Part shown: piece by piece, positions 43,088 through 51,491 of the stretch
How the letters are laid out: every line of letters begins with the position of its first letter
How positions within the stretch are numbered: position 1 is the stretch's first letter
Assembly: GCF_003259435.1 (NCBI RefSeq)
Contig: NZ_QLMA01000009.1
Span: forward strand, 253,313-317,312
Direction of reading: 5' to 3'
Length of the DNA stretch: 64,000 nt
DNA from: Chitinophaga dinghuensis
GTDB lineage: Bacteria > Bacteroidota > Bacteroidia > Chitinophagales > Chitinophagaceae
Translations under genes and position numbers: made by a program
Notes under the pieces: model-generated
What the model was told of the DNA's origin: nothing
What the model saw: the letters and a program-made list of their open reading frames with translations, nothing else
The model's database searches: none

Positions 43088-45463
43088 ATGAAGAAAATTT
43101 TCTTTCTATTTGTCCCATTATTGTTAGGAAAAATCTCCTATGCCCAAAAAGTTTATCAGATACGTGCCGACAGTGTGCGCATTTATAACGTATGTGATAC
43201 TGCTGAGTTAATCCTGGAAAACAGAACCCAGGGTGTGAACGGCTATCTCTATAATAAAGGCGCCGGGCGTACAGAGTTCAGAAAAATCCAGTTGAAAAAA
43301 ATTGGCGCCTCGCAGATTGCCATTGTTGGGCAGGATACATTGGATCTAGCCACACTCCCTGGTATTGGTGGTATTGATACTGCCTACAGAGATGGAGATT
43401 ATATCAAGTATCTGAAGAAAAGTAATACATATGCCATCTATGCACCACTGCCTGATTTTAAAATAGTACCAATTGAACAGAATAATCCTTTTTCAGATTA
43501 TAAGGACAATGCGGTAACAGGATTTAGTGCTTATAATTCGCCGGATATGCCAGTTGTCTCAGATCAGGCGCAGGTTAATCCTGGCACTGGCAAACTGTAT
43601 TATTCTGGTCATGCGGTAAAGTCTGGTGCTATCGGATATCAAATGGCGGTAAACTGGGATGGTGAAACATTCGGACCTAAAGGCGCATTTCTGAGAGTTA
43701 AAGATGATACCAACTTAGCGGGTTGGGGACAATGGCGGGAGCTGTTGTTTAAAGATTATGGAGATAAAAAATATGCATTAAAAGACAGTACCTACACGAA
43801 ATTGAATCTGTCTACTCCAGGCCAGGCACAAGTGTCTTGGAATAACCTGATAAATATACCGACCCTCACTGCAGTAGAGCAGGATAACCTGACTACTGTT
43901 TTGACAAGAGGGAATGTCAGCCAACTAAAAATGTATGTGGGAGCCCCATGGTATAACGTTGCAGCGCCAACCATTTCGCTAGCCATAGGAAGTAATGACA
44001 GTGGTATCAATGCTGAGGAAGGGGTTGGAATACTGACACTGCGTTCCAATGGTAAAGAAATAGCCAGATGGACAAACTCATTATTTAGTATAAGTACAAA
44101 GGTTGATATATCTGGTGGTGTGTCGGCACAGTCTTTCAGAACGACCAATACTGCTACAGGGATTGACCAACCAATTACTAAATTGTTTGGTGGTGTTGAT
44201 GATGGATATATTATTGGTGTTGATGCTGTTAGTGTGCGAAGGTTCATTGGCATGCCCAATAGTGGGGAAACATTGGGTAGTGTGGCAGATCGTGGCAACA
44301 TCTCTAACAATGAACTGTGGATGCCAAAACTCAATCTGTCAGGTGGTAATGTAAGTCTCTCTCCAGCTACAAATCCGCAGGCAGCCCTGTCGATAAATGG
44401 CGCGAACGGTAGTCTTCAAATTGGTTGTGGTTATCCCAATTATGCCTATTTCTTTACGGATGCTCCAGGCTTCTTTTTCGATAAAGATATAACAGTGAGA
44501 GGAGGGCTACGATTTAACTCTACTAATTCGAACCTAGATGCGAATGGTTATACCATCGCAGGCGGTGATGGGAATGGTATTTATTTCGGCGGGTCTAAGG
44601 ATGGTGTCAAAATTTATTTATCATCAACACTTAAATCTGGATATAAGAGTATCTATCCCAGCTTGCCTAATTATGGTTCCAACATGTACTTCCGCATGCC
44701 AGGTTATTCTTCAGGCTTCGATTTTGTAGACAGAGATAGTATCCCTATGGTTCATATTGAGGGTGGAAGTGTGTATGTTAGAAATAATGTAACCTTAATG
44801 GGGGATGGCCTTGTGGGCTGGGATAAATATTATGGTGGTTTTCAAATGAGAGATAGTGCGACAATAGAGATATATGGAGACAAAAATTTGTATACTCGAG
44901 GCACTATCATAACTGTTGGTGGAATCCAGACGAATGGTGACTTTAGCGTAGGCTCAAGAATGAAAGTGCCAAAAGTCGGAATACCAACTATAGATAACCA
45001 AACTATTTACCATAGTGGAAACCTGAAGTTTACTACTGCGTCCGCTGCTAACTGGGTTGCACAGCGTGATTCCCTCGGGAATCTCTACGCCAACGGTTTT
45101 TTCCAACCATCCAAAGCCAGCCTGAAGAAGAATATTGTGGATTTCACTGAAGCCGCATTACCATTATTGAATAAATTACAGATCAAACAATTCGTCTATA
45201 AAGATGATAAAACGGAAACCCCACGTTTCGGTATCATTGCAGATAGCTCCGACTGGCACTTCTCTACCCGTCAGCACGATAAATTTGACACCAATAGTTC
45301 CCTGGCTATCACCATGAAAGCCATACAGGAGTTGAGTGAGCAGAATACAAAGATGGCGGCGGAAAACTTAGTACTGAAAGATCAAAATGAAACACTACAA
45401 AAACAGATGGTGGAACTGCTAAAACGCATGGAGGATCTGGAGAAAAAAGTCAATAAGAATTAA
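43088..45463 (+). CDS. Tail-fibre-like protein with S74 intramolecular chaperone domain
   Basis: A 791-residue exported protein (signal peptide 1-19, S-Y-A-Q). The N-terminus and middle are beta-rich, fibre-like repeats (for example F-S-A-Y-N-S-P-D-M-P-V, then W-G-Q-W-R-E-L-L-F-K-D-Y-G-D-K-K-Y, a tail-fibre motif). Residues about 669-745 match the endosialidase-type chaperone domain (peptidase S74): S-K-A-S-L-K-K-N-I-V-D-F and T-P-R-F-G-I-I-A-D. A coiled coil (about 745-791) ends the protein. S74 domains trimerise and cleave off fibres. It lies 39 bases after the lipoprotein gene without a visible terminator, so it may be expressed with the RHS operon. Confidence 0.8.
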   Translation: MKKIFFLFVPLLLGKISYAQKVYQIRADSVRIYNVCDTAELILENRTQGVNGYLYNKGAGRTEFRKIQLKKIGASQIAIVGQDTLDLATLPGIGGIDTAYRDGDYIKYLKKSNTYAIYAPLPDFKIVPIEQNNPFSDYKDNAVTGFSAYNSPDMPVVSDQAQVNPGTGKLYYSGHAVKSGAIGYQMAVNWDGETFGPKGAFLRVKDDTNLAGWGQWRELLFKDYGDKKYALKDSTYTKLNLSTPGQAQVSWNNLINIPTLTAVEQDNLTTVLTRGNVSQLKMYVGAPWYNVAAPTISLAIGSNDSGINAEEGVGILTLRSNGKEIARWTNSLFSISTKVDISGGVSAQSFRTTNTATGIDQPITKLFGGVDDGYIIGVDAVSVRRFIGMPNSGETLGSVADRGNISNNELWMPKLNLSGGNVSLSPATNPQAALSINGANGSLQIGCGYPNYAYFFTDAPGFFFDKDITVRGGLRFNSTNSNLDANGYTIAGGDGNGIYFGGSKDGVKIYLSSTLKSGYKSIYPSLPNYGSNMYFRMPGYSSGFDFVDRDSIPMVHIEGGSVYVRNNVTLMGDGLVGWDKYYGGFQMRDSATIEIYGDKNLYTRGTIITVGGIQTNGDFSVGSRMKVPKVGIPTIDNQTIYHSGNLKFTTASAANWVAQRDSLGNLYANGFFQPSKASLKKNIVDFTEAALPLLNKLQIKQFVYKDDKTETPRFGIIADSSDWHFSTRQHDKFDTNSSLAITMKAIQELSEQNTKMAAENLVLKDQNETLQKQMVELLKRMEDLEKKVNKN

Positions 45464-45486
45464 TCATTTCAATTTAAAGACTTAGT

Positions 45487-45831
45487 ATGAAGAAAATCAC
45501 TATACTGATTGCCTGCCTGTTTTTTGGCAGTGTTTCCTTTGCACAAATTTCCGGCAATACTATCAGTATCATGACTAGTGTATATATATATTCGTCGTCC
45601 AATGCTATATTATTCAGACTGACGAAGGGGCCATGTCTGGTAACACACTATGAAATACGTGCGAAAGTAGCAGAAGGTTATTTTAAAGCATTGAACCTCA
45701 ATGCTATTCCTCAAAATAACCAATGTATTACTACGAATAATGCTAAAGCATGGCTTAGCCTTGCAGAGGAACATTTACCTAAAGATGGAAGACTCCCAAC
45801 ATGGGTAGATTTAATACCCAAGAATCCTTAA
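45487..45831 (+). CDS. Exported hypothetical protein
   Basis: A 114-residue protein with a clear signal peptide (residues 1-19, V-S-F-A-Q). The mature domain is about 95 residues, with one pair of cysteines (G-P-C-L-V and N-N-Q-C-I-T). The sequence C-L-V-T-H-Y-E-I-R-A-K-V-A-E-G-Y-F-K-A-L may form a helix. I recognise no family. It starts 23 bases after the S74 fibre gene and is likely cotranscribed, which suggests an accessory role for the fibre or RHS complex. Confidence 0.6.
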   Translation: MKKITILIACLFFGSVSFAQISGNTISIMTSVYIYSSSNAILFRLTKGPCLVTHYEIRAKVAEGYFKALNLNAIPQNNQCITTNNAKAWLSLAEEHLPKDGRLPTWVDLIPKNP

Positions 45832-45937
45832 TCTGGGTAGGTTATCGTCTTTTACCTTAATTAGATGATAACCCGAAAGCTGGCAGGAAAAATTCTCAAT
45901 TGATGTAAGCCCTAAATTGCTTATTTTCAAAATAAAA

Positions 45938-46660
45938 ATGAAATTTTTCCCGCCAGCTTTATTCATTCTCTTCCTCATGGCATGCGGCGGTGCAGAACAT
46001 GCACACATCCCCACAGATTCCGTAACGATCAGTCGGTCAAAGGATGTAATAGCTGATGAAGATGAATATGAAAAAGCATACGGACTGGATGATTTAGATC
46101 GTTACGTTTATAAAGAATATGGCTACGATTCTACTAGATTTAAGTTAATTCCCACCAAATCCACCATCACCAGTCAATCAGACGAATCTGATCACGTACA
46201 GTATACCGCTGAATTCAATAATAAAGATTATCAACTTAAGTTTATCTGGAGCGGAACAGAAGATGGAGACTCCTCCGCTTCGCAGCTTTTCGTTAATAAT
46301 AAGCCGGTAAAATTCTATGATCCGGGAACTAATAATGAAGCAACCGGACCAGGAGAACTTGATTTTGGCGTTGATGTACAAATGGGATTATATAGCTGGC
46401 CTTCCAGGAATTATTTGCTGGTATCCGGGCAGGCACGTGGCGCTCAAGGCCGGTTCAGAAGTATTCTGTATGGTATTCTGGTAAATGTTTCCACCAATCC
46501 TATGAGGGCATATGTGATATCTACTTATGAAGATCCCGGAGATTTTTACCTGAAGATGAACAACCATCAGCAGTTGACCTATCTATCCTGTACGCCGGAA
46601 TTGGGAGAAAGTGGAACTGTTGATAGTCTGCATCCGCATCTGGAAATTATAGAGAAATAA
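45938..46660 (+). CDS. Hypothetical lipoprotein
   Basis: A 240-residue lipoprotein. The ATG at 45938 starts the signal peptide with lipobox L-M-A-C (A-C-G-G); an upstream TTG adds nothing. The mature part has an acidic linker and a beta-rich domain (Y-Q-L-K-F-I-W-S-G-T-E-D-G, then W-P-S-R-N-Y-L-L-V-S-G-Q-A-R-G). No family recognised. It is 106 bases from the previous gene and convergent with the DUF4291 gene. No terminator was seen in the 25-base convergent gap. It may be an envelope protein unrelated to the RHS operon. Confidence 0.7.
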   Translation: MKFFPPALFILFLMACGGAEHAHIPTDSVTISRSKDVIADEDEYEKAYGLDDLDRYVYKEYGYDSTRFKLIPTKSTITSQSDESDHVQYTAEFNNKDYQLKFIWSGTEDGDSSASQLFVNNKPVKFYDPGTNNEATGPGELDFGVDVQMGLYSWPSRNYLLVSGQARGAQGRFRSILYGILVNVSTNPMRAYVISTYEDPGDFYLKMNNHQQLTYLSCTPELGESGTVDSLHPHLEIIEK

Positions 46661-46685
46661 ACGCTAACTGGTGTGAAATACTCTA

Positions 46686-47294
46686 TCAGATATCCATTCC
46701 CAGTCTTGCCCTAATCGATTCGCCTGGCGTAAATACCTGTTCTTCCGGCATCAGCGCCCTGGCCCTTTCCAGATCTTTTTGCTGTATTAGCGAGCGTATC
46801 TCGTGGCATTGAGCCGTGATGTCTTCTATTTTCACGACCCAATTAGTAACATATTTACGTGCGGCCGGTGGCGTTAGTCCGATCTGAATAGAGCGATAAT
46901 CCAGTTGATTAAGATGCATATCTCTTTCAGGGTCCCATTGTACTACTACGCTGGCCTTTTCCTTTAACGATGCCCAGTTGGCGGCGCTTCCATGAATCTT
47001 AAGGTCGTGTTTTGCCAGCACGGAGTCTTCCAGTGCTGCAAGAAACCCTTCATGTGTAAGGTCTATTGCCAGGATATGCTCCTGCCCTTCCTTTAAGCCC
47101 CATCCGCAACGATACATCATCCAACAAAATGAAGGTTTAATCCAGGTGGTTCTTTCTAATTTAAAGGGAGCAACAAATCGTTGGTGCGTAACCGCTTTAG
47201 TGGCAATTTCGCTGCGATATGCCTGGTACACGCGTATAGTGCTTTCGGTGTAATGCGCTCTGATCTGGCGCATAGGGATAGTTGGTGTTGTCAT
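46686..47294 (-). CDS. DUF4291-family protein
   Basis: A 202-residue cytoplasmic protein matching DUF4291 over its full length. The N-terminal family signature is I-R-A-H-Y-T-E-S-T-I-R-V-Y-Q-A-Y, followed by F-K-L-E-R-T-T-W-I-K-P-S-F-C-W-M-M-Y-R-C-G-W (about 44-65), and Y-R-S-I-Q-I-G-L (about 133-140). Proteins of this family are widespread in bacteria and fungi and are uncharacterised. It is expressed alone: the next gene on this strand starts at 48513 and has its own terminator. Function not predicted. Confidence 0.9.
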   Translation of the reverse strand: MTTPTIPMRQIRAHYTESTIRVYQAYRSEIATKAVTHQRFVAPFKLERTTWIKPSFCWMMYRCGWGLKEGQEHILAIDLTHEGFLAALEDSVLAKHDLKIHGSAANWASLKEKASVVVQWDPERDMHLNQLDYRSIQIGLTPPAARKYVTNWVVKIEDITAQCHEIRSLIQQKDLERARALMPEEQVFTPGESIRARLGMDI

Positions 47295-47411
47295 CTTTAA
47301 TTGGGTTAATAAAGCATTTAATGAGTACGAAGATAAATATTACTGCCATCTATCTGGTAATCAAGGGGGCAGCATTGATATTACTTGATAAGTTGGTGTT
47401 GTTTCGAAAAT

Positions 47412-47445
47412 AAAAAAAGACACCAGGGCAAAGGCCATGGTGTCT
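47412..47445 (-). terminator. Intrinsic terminator of the EEP nuclease gene
   Basis: On the minus strand, AGACACCA and TGGTGTCT (47418-47425/47438-47445) form the stem and are followed by seven Ts (complement of 47412-47418). It lies 22 bases beyond the stop of the nuclease gene. Confidence 0.85.
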
Positions 47446-47466
47446 CCCGAAATAATATTTAATATT

Positions 47467-48513
47467 TTATAATGCTTTGATGAAAGTCAGATAAGTAGGA
47501 AAGTGATCACTGAACCCACCGGCATAATTATCAAAATCGTAGGTGCGTTTAGGATAGCCTTTGTATTTTCCGGATGACTGAATCATATCATCTCTTTTGA
47601 AAATATTGGCTCTGTAAAAACGGAACTGATCATCTTTCTTTCCCAGGAGTGGTTGTGAAATCATGATCTGATCGAAGAGCGCCCATGCGTCTTGATAGGC
47701 CAATGTGCCAATGCCTTTATTGTAGAAAGATACCCATGGATTAAAGAGTTCACCTGCTTTTAGTTTATCCTGGTTACCGCCTGCTTTCAGCACTTTGGTA
47801 ATACTTTCGTTGGTTGGATTATCATTCAGATCTCCCATTACAACGATGCTGGCGGCTGGTTCTGACTGAGAAATAGAATCAATCATCTGACGGCAAACCT
47901 GCGCTGCAGCAGCACGATTAGGTGCGCTCGCGGCTTCTCCTCCCAGTCGGCTAGGCCAGTGATTTACAAAAATGTGAAATGTTTGTCCATCCAGCGATCC
48001 TTTCACCCAGAGGATATCACGGGTTTTATGACGGTATCCGTTAGCATCTGGTGGCAGATCTACACGGAGAGGACGACTATCCAATACGGTGAAATGAGTA
48101 GGATTGTAAAATAAAGCTACATCTACGCCACGGGCATCCGGAGAATCATAGTGTACAATTTTATAATTTCTGGATTTCAGATTCGGATGATTGGCAAGGT
48201 CCTCTAATACGCTACGGTTCTCGATTTCAGAGACACCGAGGATGGTCAGTCCTTCAGGAGAAATAGCCGTTCCAATATCTTTAATAACTGAAGAGAGGTT
48301 ATTTAGTTTGTCCAGATATACTTGGCCGGTATATCTTTTTTTCCCTTCAGGAAGAAATTCATAATCATTCACACCATGCTGATGAACAGTATCATAGAAG
48401 TTCTCCAGGTTATAGAACCCGATATTCACCACTTTGTACTGTTTGGTTTGGGCGAATGCGCCGCAACAGAAGGCCAGCAGGAAACCTAAAAAGAAGAATT
48501 TTTTTCTTTGCAT
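47467..48513 (-). CDS. Secreted endonuclease/exonuclease/phosphatase-family (EEP) hydrolase
   Basis: A 348-residue exported protein (signal peptide 1-21, A-F-A-Q). EEP-fold metal and catalytic motifs are visible: Y-N-L-E-N-F-Y-D (34-41), L-G-V-S-E-I-E-N-R, V-N-H-W-P-S-R-L-G-G, V-V-M-G-D-L-N-D-N-P-T, and the C-terminal S-D-H-F-P-T. The N-H-W-P and G-D-L-N-D-N-P motifs are typical of the extracellular DNase-like EEP group in Bacteroidota. Family knowledge: Mg-dependent phosphodiesterases or nucleases. It is divergent from the TonB receptor gene at 48896 and close to the NUC endonuclease gene, supporting a nucleic-acid-degrading role outside the cell. Confidence 0.85.
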   Translation of the reverse strand: MQRKKFFFLGFLLAFCCGAFAQTKQYKVVNIGFYNLENFYDTVHQHGVNDYEFLPEGKKRYTGQVYLDKLNNLSSVIKDIGTAISPEGLTILGVSEIENRSVLEDLANHPNLKSRNYKIVHYDSPDARGVDVALFYNPTHFTVLDSRPLRVDLPPDANGYRHKTRDILWVKGSLDGQTFHIFVNHWPSRLGGEAASAPNRAAAAQVCRQMIDSISQSEPAASIVVMGDLNDNPTNESITKVLKAGGNQDKLKAGELFNPWVSFYNKGIGTLAYQDAWALFDQIMISQPLLGKKDDQFRFYRANIFKRDDMIQSSGKYKGYPKRTYDFDNYAGGFSDHFPTYLTFIKAL

Positions 48514-48895
48514 GTATTTAATAATAGAAGTAAGGTATCGGTAATGAGTCGCATAGCTTCTTTCAACAGGATAAGTTGATCTGCATTACGATCGCTGTGT
48601 ATAAAACGAGCGGCGAACTTCGTAAAAATACCTGGGATAAACAAAGCGGGTACTAAAATAAACGCTAAAGTTTCCTTGAATTAATGATTCGTTAATCTGG
48701 AATTCTCAGTTAGCCACCCTAAATTTGCACGTTCGTAAATGAAAATGTACAACCTAGCCTTAATGCACAGGATTCAAGGTTTGTCAGCCGAGATCACAAC
48801 GATCCCTATACGAGTGCCTATAATGTCAGCATATCATATAGATAGATAGATGAATTTGCTTATTCAACAAACGTGTATTGTTCAAAATTTAATGC
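48514..48895. promoter_or_regulatory. Divergent intergenic region with receptor promoter
   Basis: This 382-base spacer separates the nuclease and receptor genes. TAAATTTG at 48720-48727 matches the -7 box for the plus strand, with T-C-T-G at 48696-48699 as a weak -33 box 20 bases upstream. That predicts a leader of about 160 bases before the ATG at 48896, which could hold regulation. No other gene or repeat was recognised. Confidence 0.45.
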
Positions 48896-51436
48896 ATGAA
48901 TAGATCTGCCAGGTTTTTTTCAAAAAAACTTTTTGCCGGAATTGGCTTTGTGCTGGCTGCTCCTGCTGTTTTCGCCCAGGTGAAAAAAGACAGTGTTGCC
49001 GTACAAGAGCTGAAAGATGATATTAAGAGTAATATCCCGGTTGTGGTGCTGGACGAGAATGATGCGGATAATAACACTGGCTCATCAGGCCAGAGTATTT
49101 CTTCTATTCTCTACGGAGGCCGCGATCCGTACTATTCCGGCGTCTTCAATTTCAACGTTGCGAGGTTCAGACTTCGCGGTTACGATGCATCTTACTTTGA
49201 TACTTATATCAACGGTGCACCTGTAAAAAACCTCACTAACGGCTATACGTCTTGGAGTCTCTGGGGCGGGCTGAATGATGTAATGCACAGCCGGGTTACC
49301 AGTAATGGCCTGCGTCCTGTCGATTTCGGCTTTGGCGATATCGGTGGCGCTAACTACATCGACATTCGCGCTTCAAAGCAGCGTAAAGAACTGAGCGTAA
49401 GTTATGCACAGTCGAACCGTAACTATAATAACCGTGTAATGGCCAGCTGGTCATCTGGTATGCTGGCCAATGGCTGGGCATTCTCTCTGGCTGGATCTTT
49501 CCGTTATGCCGGTGAAGGTTATGTACAAGGTACCTACTACAACGGCGCCTCTTATTATGCTTCTGTTGATAAGAAAATCAACAAGAATCACCTGTTGTCA
49601 TTCACTACCTTCGGTACGCCTACAGCTACCGGCGGACAGTCGGCTGCTACACAGGAAATGTATGATCTCGCAGGAAGTAATTTCTACAATCCTTCCTGGG
49701 GTTATCAACAAGGAAAGCAACGTAGCGCTAACTACACCACTACTTTCCAGCCTTTCTTTATCCTCAGCCACGACTGGACTATCAACAATAAGAGCAGTCT
49801 GAAAACAGCGGTGAGCTACAACTTTGGAGAAAGAGCCCGCACCGTACTGGATTGGTATAATGCGCCAGATCCAAGACCGGATTACTACCGCAATCTGCCT
49901 AGCTATGCTACCGATCCTGCTGTGAAAGATATGCTGACAGACCTCTACAGAAATAATATCAGCTACCGTCAGGTAAACTGGGATAACCTGTATGATGTAA
50001 ACCGTCACAATACTTCCGGCATGAAAGGCGTACCTGGTAACATGTCCCGCTATATCCTGGAAGACAGAGTAACCTATACGAAGAAAGCGAATTTCAATAC
50101 CGTATATAATACTACTTACGGTAAAAATCATGAGTTCACTGCTGGTCTGACTTACAACAGACAAGAAGACCGCAACTTCGAAAGAGTAAATGATCTGCTG
50201 GGTGGCGATTACTTCGTAAACCTCAATCAGTTTGCTGAGAGAGACTTTCCAGGTAATACCAACGTTAACCAGTACGATGTGGATAATCCAAACCGCATCC
50301 TGAAAAAAGGAGACGAATTTGGCTACAACTACACCCTGACGCTGAACGAAGCGAAAGCATTTGCACAAACAATTCTGAAATTTGATCACTTCGATTTCTT
50401 CCTCGCTGGAAACTATACTTATACCAGCATGTGGAGAACTGGTAATGTGAGAAATGGTCTGTACCCGGATAACTCAAAAGGTAAATCCGATGTATTTACT
50501 TTCAATAACGTATCTGGAAAAGGTGGTGTGACCTACAAAATCGATGGTCGTAACTACATTTTTGCAAATGCGGCTTATACTTCCAGAGCTCCTTTCGTAG
50601 AGAATGTATTCATCTCTCCTCGTAACCGTAATACCGCTCAGGGCGATCTGCGTTCTGAGAAAATCCTGGATGTAGAAGCTGGCTATGTATTGAACTGGGA
50701 GAAACTGAAATTCCGTCTGAATGGTTACTACACCAACTTCAAAGATGGTATGGATGTACTTTCTTACTATGACGACAGCTACCAGAACCTCGTAAACTAT
50801 GCGCTGACCAACATCGGTAAAGAGCATTACGGTATGGAAATCGGCGTAGAAGCTCCTATCTACAAAGGTCTGAGCGTGAAAGCAGCGGCGAATATCGGTC
50901 GTTACTACTATAACAGTCGTCAGAACGCTGTTGTAACTGTAGACAACAGTTCTATGATCCTGGCCAACGAAACAGTATATTCTAAAAACTACCGTATCGG
51001 TCAAACACCACAGGAAGCTTATACTGTGGGACTGAACTACCAGGGTAAGAAATACTGGTTTGCTAACCTGAACTTCAACTACTTTGATCAGATGTGGGTA
51101 GATATGAACCCAATCAGACGTACAGAGCGCGCTACAAGTGGCGTGAAACCTGGTTCTGATCTCTGGAAGAGCATCCTTGGCCAGGAACAACTGCCATCTC
51201 AGTATACTGTTGATATCTATGGTGGTAAAACGTTCTCTGTGAGAACTGGTAAAACCAGATCTACATTGGTGTTTACAGCAGGTATCAACAACCTCCTGAA
51301 CAATACCAAAATGAGAACTGGCGGCTTTGAGCAGCTCCGTTTCGACTACACTGATAAAAACGTAAACAAATTCCCGGCTAAATACTACTATGCTTACGGT
51401 CTGAACTACTTTGTCAGCCTGGGTCTGAGAATGTAA
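48896..51436 (+). CDS. TonB-dependent outer membrane receptor
   Basis: An 846-residue protein with signal peptide (1-27, V-F-A-Q). It has no carboxypeptidase-regulatory domain, unlike SusC. The plug follows directly: S-G-Q-S-I-S-S-I-L-Y-G-G-R-D-P-Y, R-F-R-L-R-G-Y-D-A-S-Y-F-D-T-Y-I-N-G-A-P, then G-G-L-N-D-V-M-H and I-D-I-R-A-S-K-Q. The rest is barrel: alternating Y/N-rich strands with a C-terminal N-Y-F-V-S-L-G-L-R-M. Its substrate is unknown. The DUF5689 lipoprotein is encoded 55 bases downstream, in the place where SusD-like lipoprotein partners normally stand. The nearby nucleases suggest nucleotide or oligonucleotide uptake. Confidence 0.9.
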   Translation: MNRSARFFSKKLFAGIGFVLAAPAVFAQVKKDSVAVQELKDDIKSNIPVVVLDENDADNNTGSSGQSISSILYGGRDPYYSGVFNFNVARFRLRGYDASYFDTYINGAPVKNLTNGYTSWSLWGGLNDVMHSRVTSNGLRPVDFGFGDIGGANYIDIRASKQRKELSVSYAQSNRNYNNRVMASWSSGMLANGWAFSLAGSFRYAGEGYVQGTYYNGASYYASVDKKINKNHLLSFTTFGTPTATGGQSAATQEMYDLAGSNFYNPSWGYQQGKQRSANYTTTFQPFFILSHDWTINNKSSLKTAVSYNFGERARTVLDWYNAPDPRPDYYRNLPSYATDPAVKDMLTDLYRNNISYRQVNWDNLYDVNRHNTSGMKGVPGNMSRYILEDRVTYTKKANFNTVYNTTYGKNHEFTAGLTYNRQEDRNFERVNDLLGGDYFVNLNQFAERDFPGNTNVNQYDVDNPNRILKKGDEFGYNYTLTLNEAKAFAQTILKFDHFDFFLAGNYTYTSMWRTGNVRNGLYPDNSKGKSDVFTFNNVSGKGGVTYKIDGRNYIFANAAYTSRAPFVENVFISPRNRNTAQGDLRSEKILDVEAGYVLNWEKLKFRLNGYYTNFKDGMDVLSYYDDSYQNLVNYALTNIGKEHYGMEIGVEAPIYKGLSVKAAANIGRYYYNSRQNAVVTVDNSSMILANETVYSKNYRIGQTPQEAYTVGLNYQGKKYWFANLNFNYFDQMWVDMNPIRRTERATSGVKPGSDLWKSILGQEQLPSQYTVDIYGGKTFSVRTGKTRSTLVFTAGINNLLNNTKMRTGGFEQLRFDYTDKNVNKFPAKYYYAYGLNYFVSLGLRM

Positions 51437-51491
51437 TACCGGTACCTGAATACATCTAACTAAACAAATAACTGATTAAATAATACATCTG

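Noticed and set aside
49598-51190. Minus-strand open frames of 263 and 238 codons
   Set aside because: Antisense to the TonB receptor. Such long shadows are common in barrel genes with biased codons.
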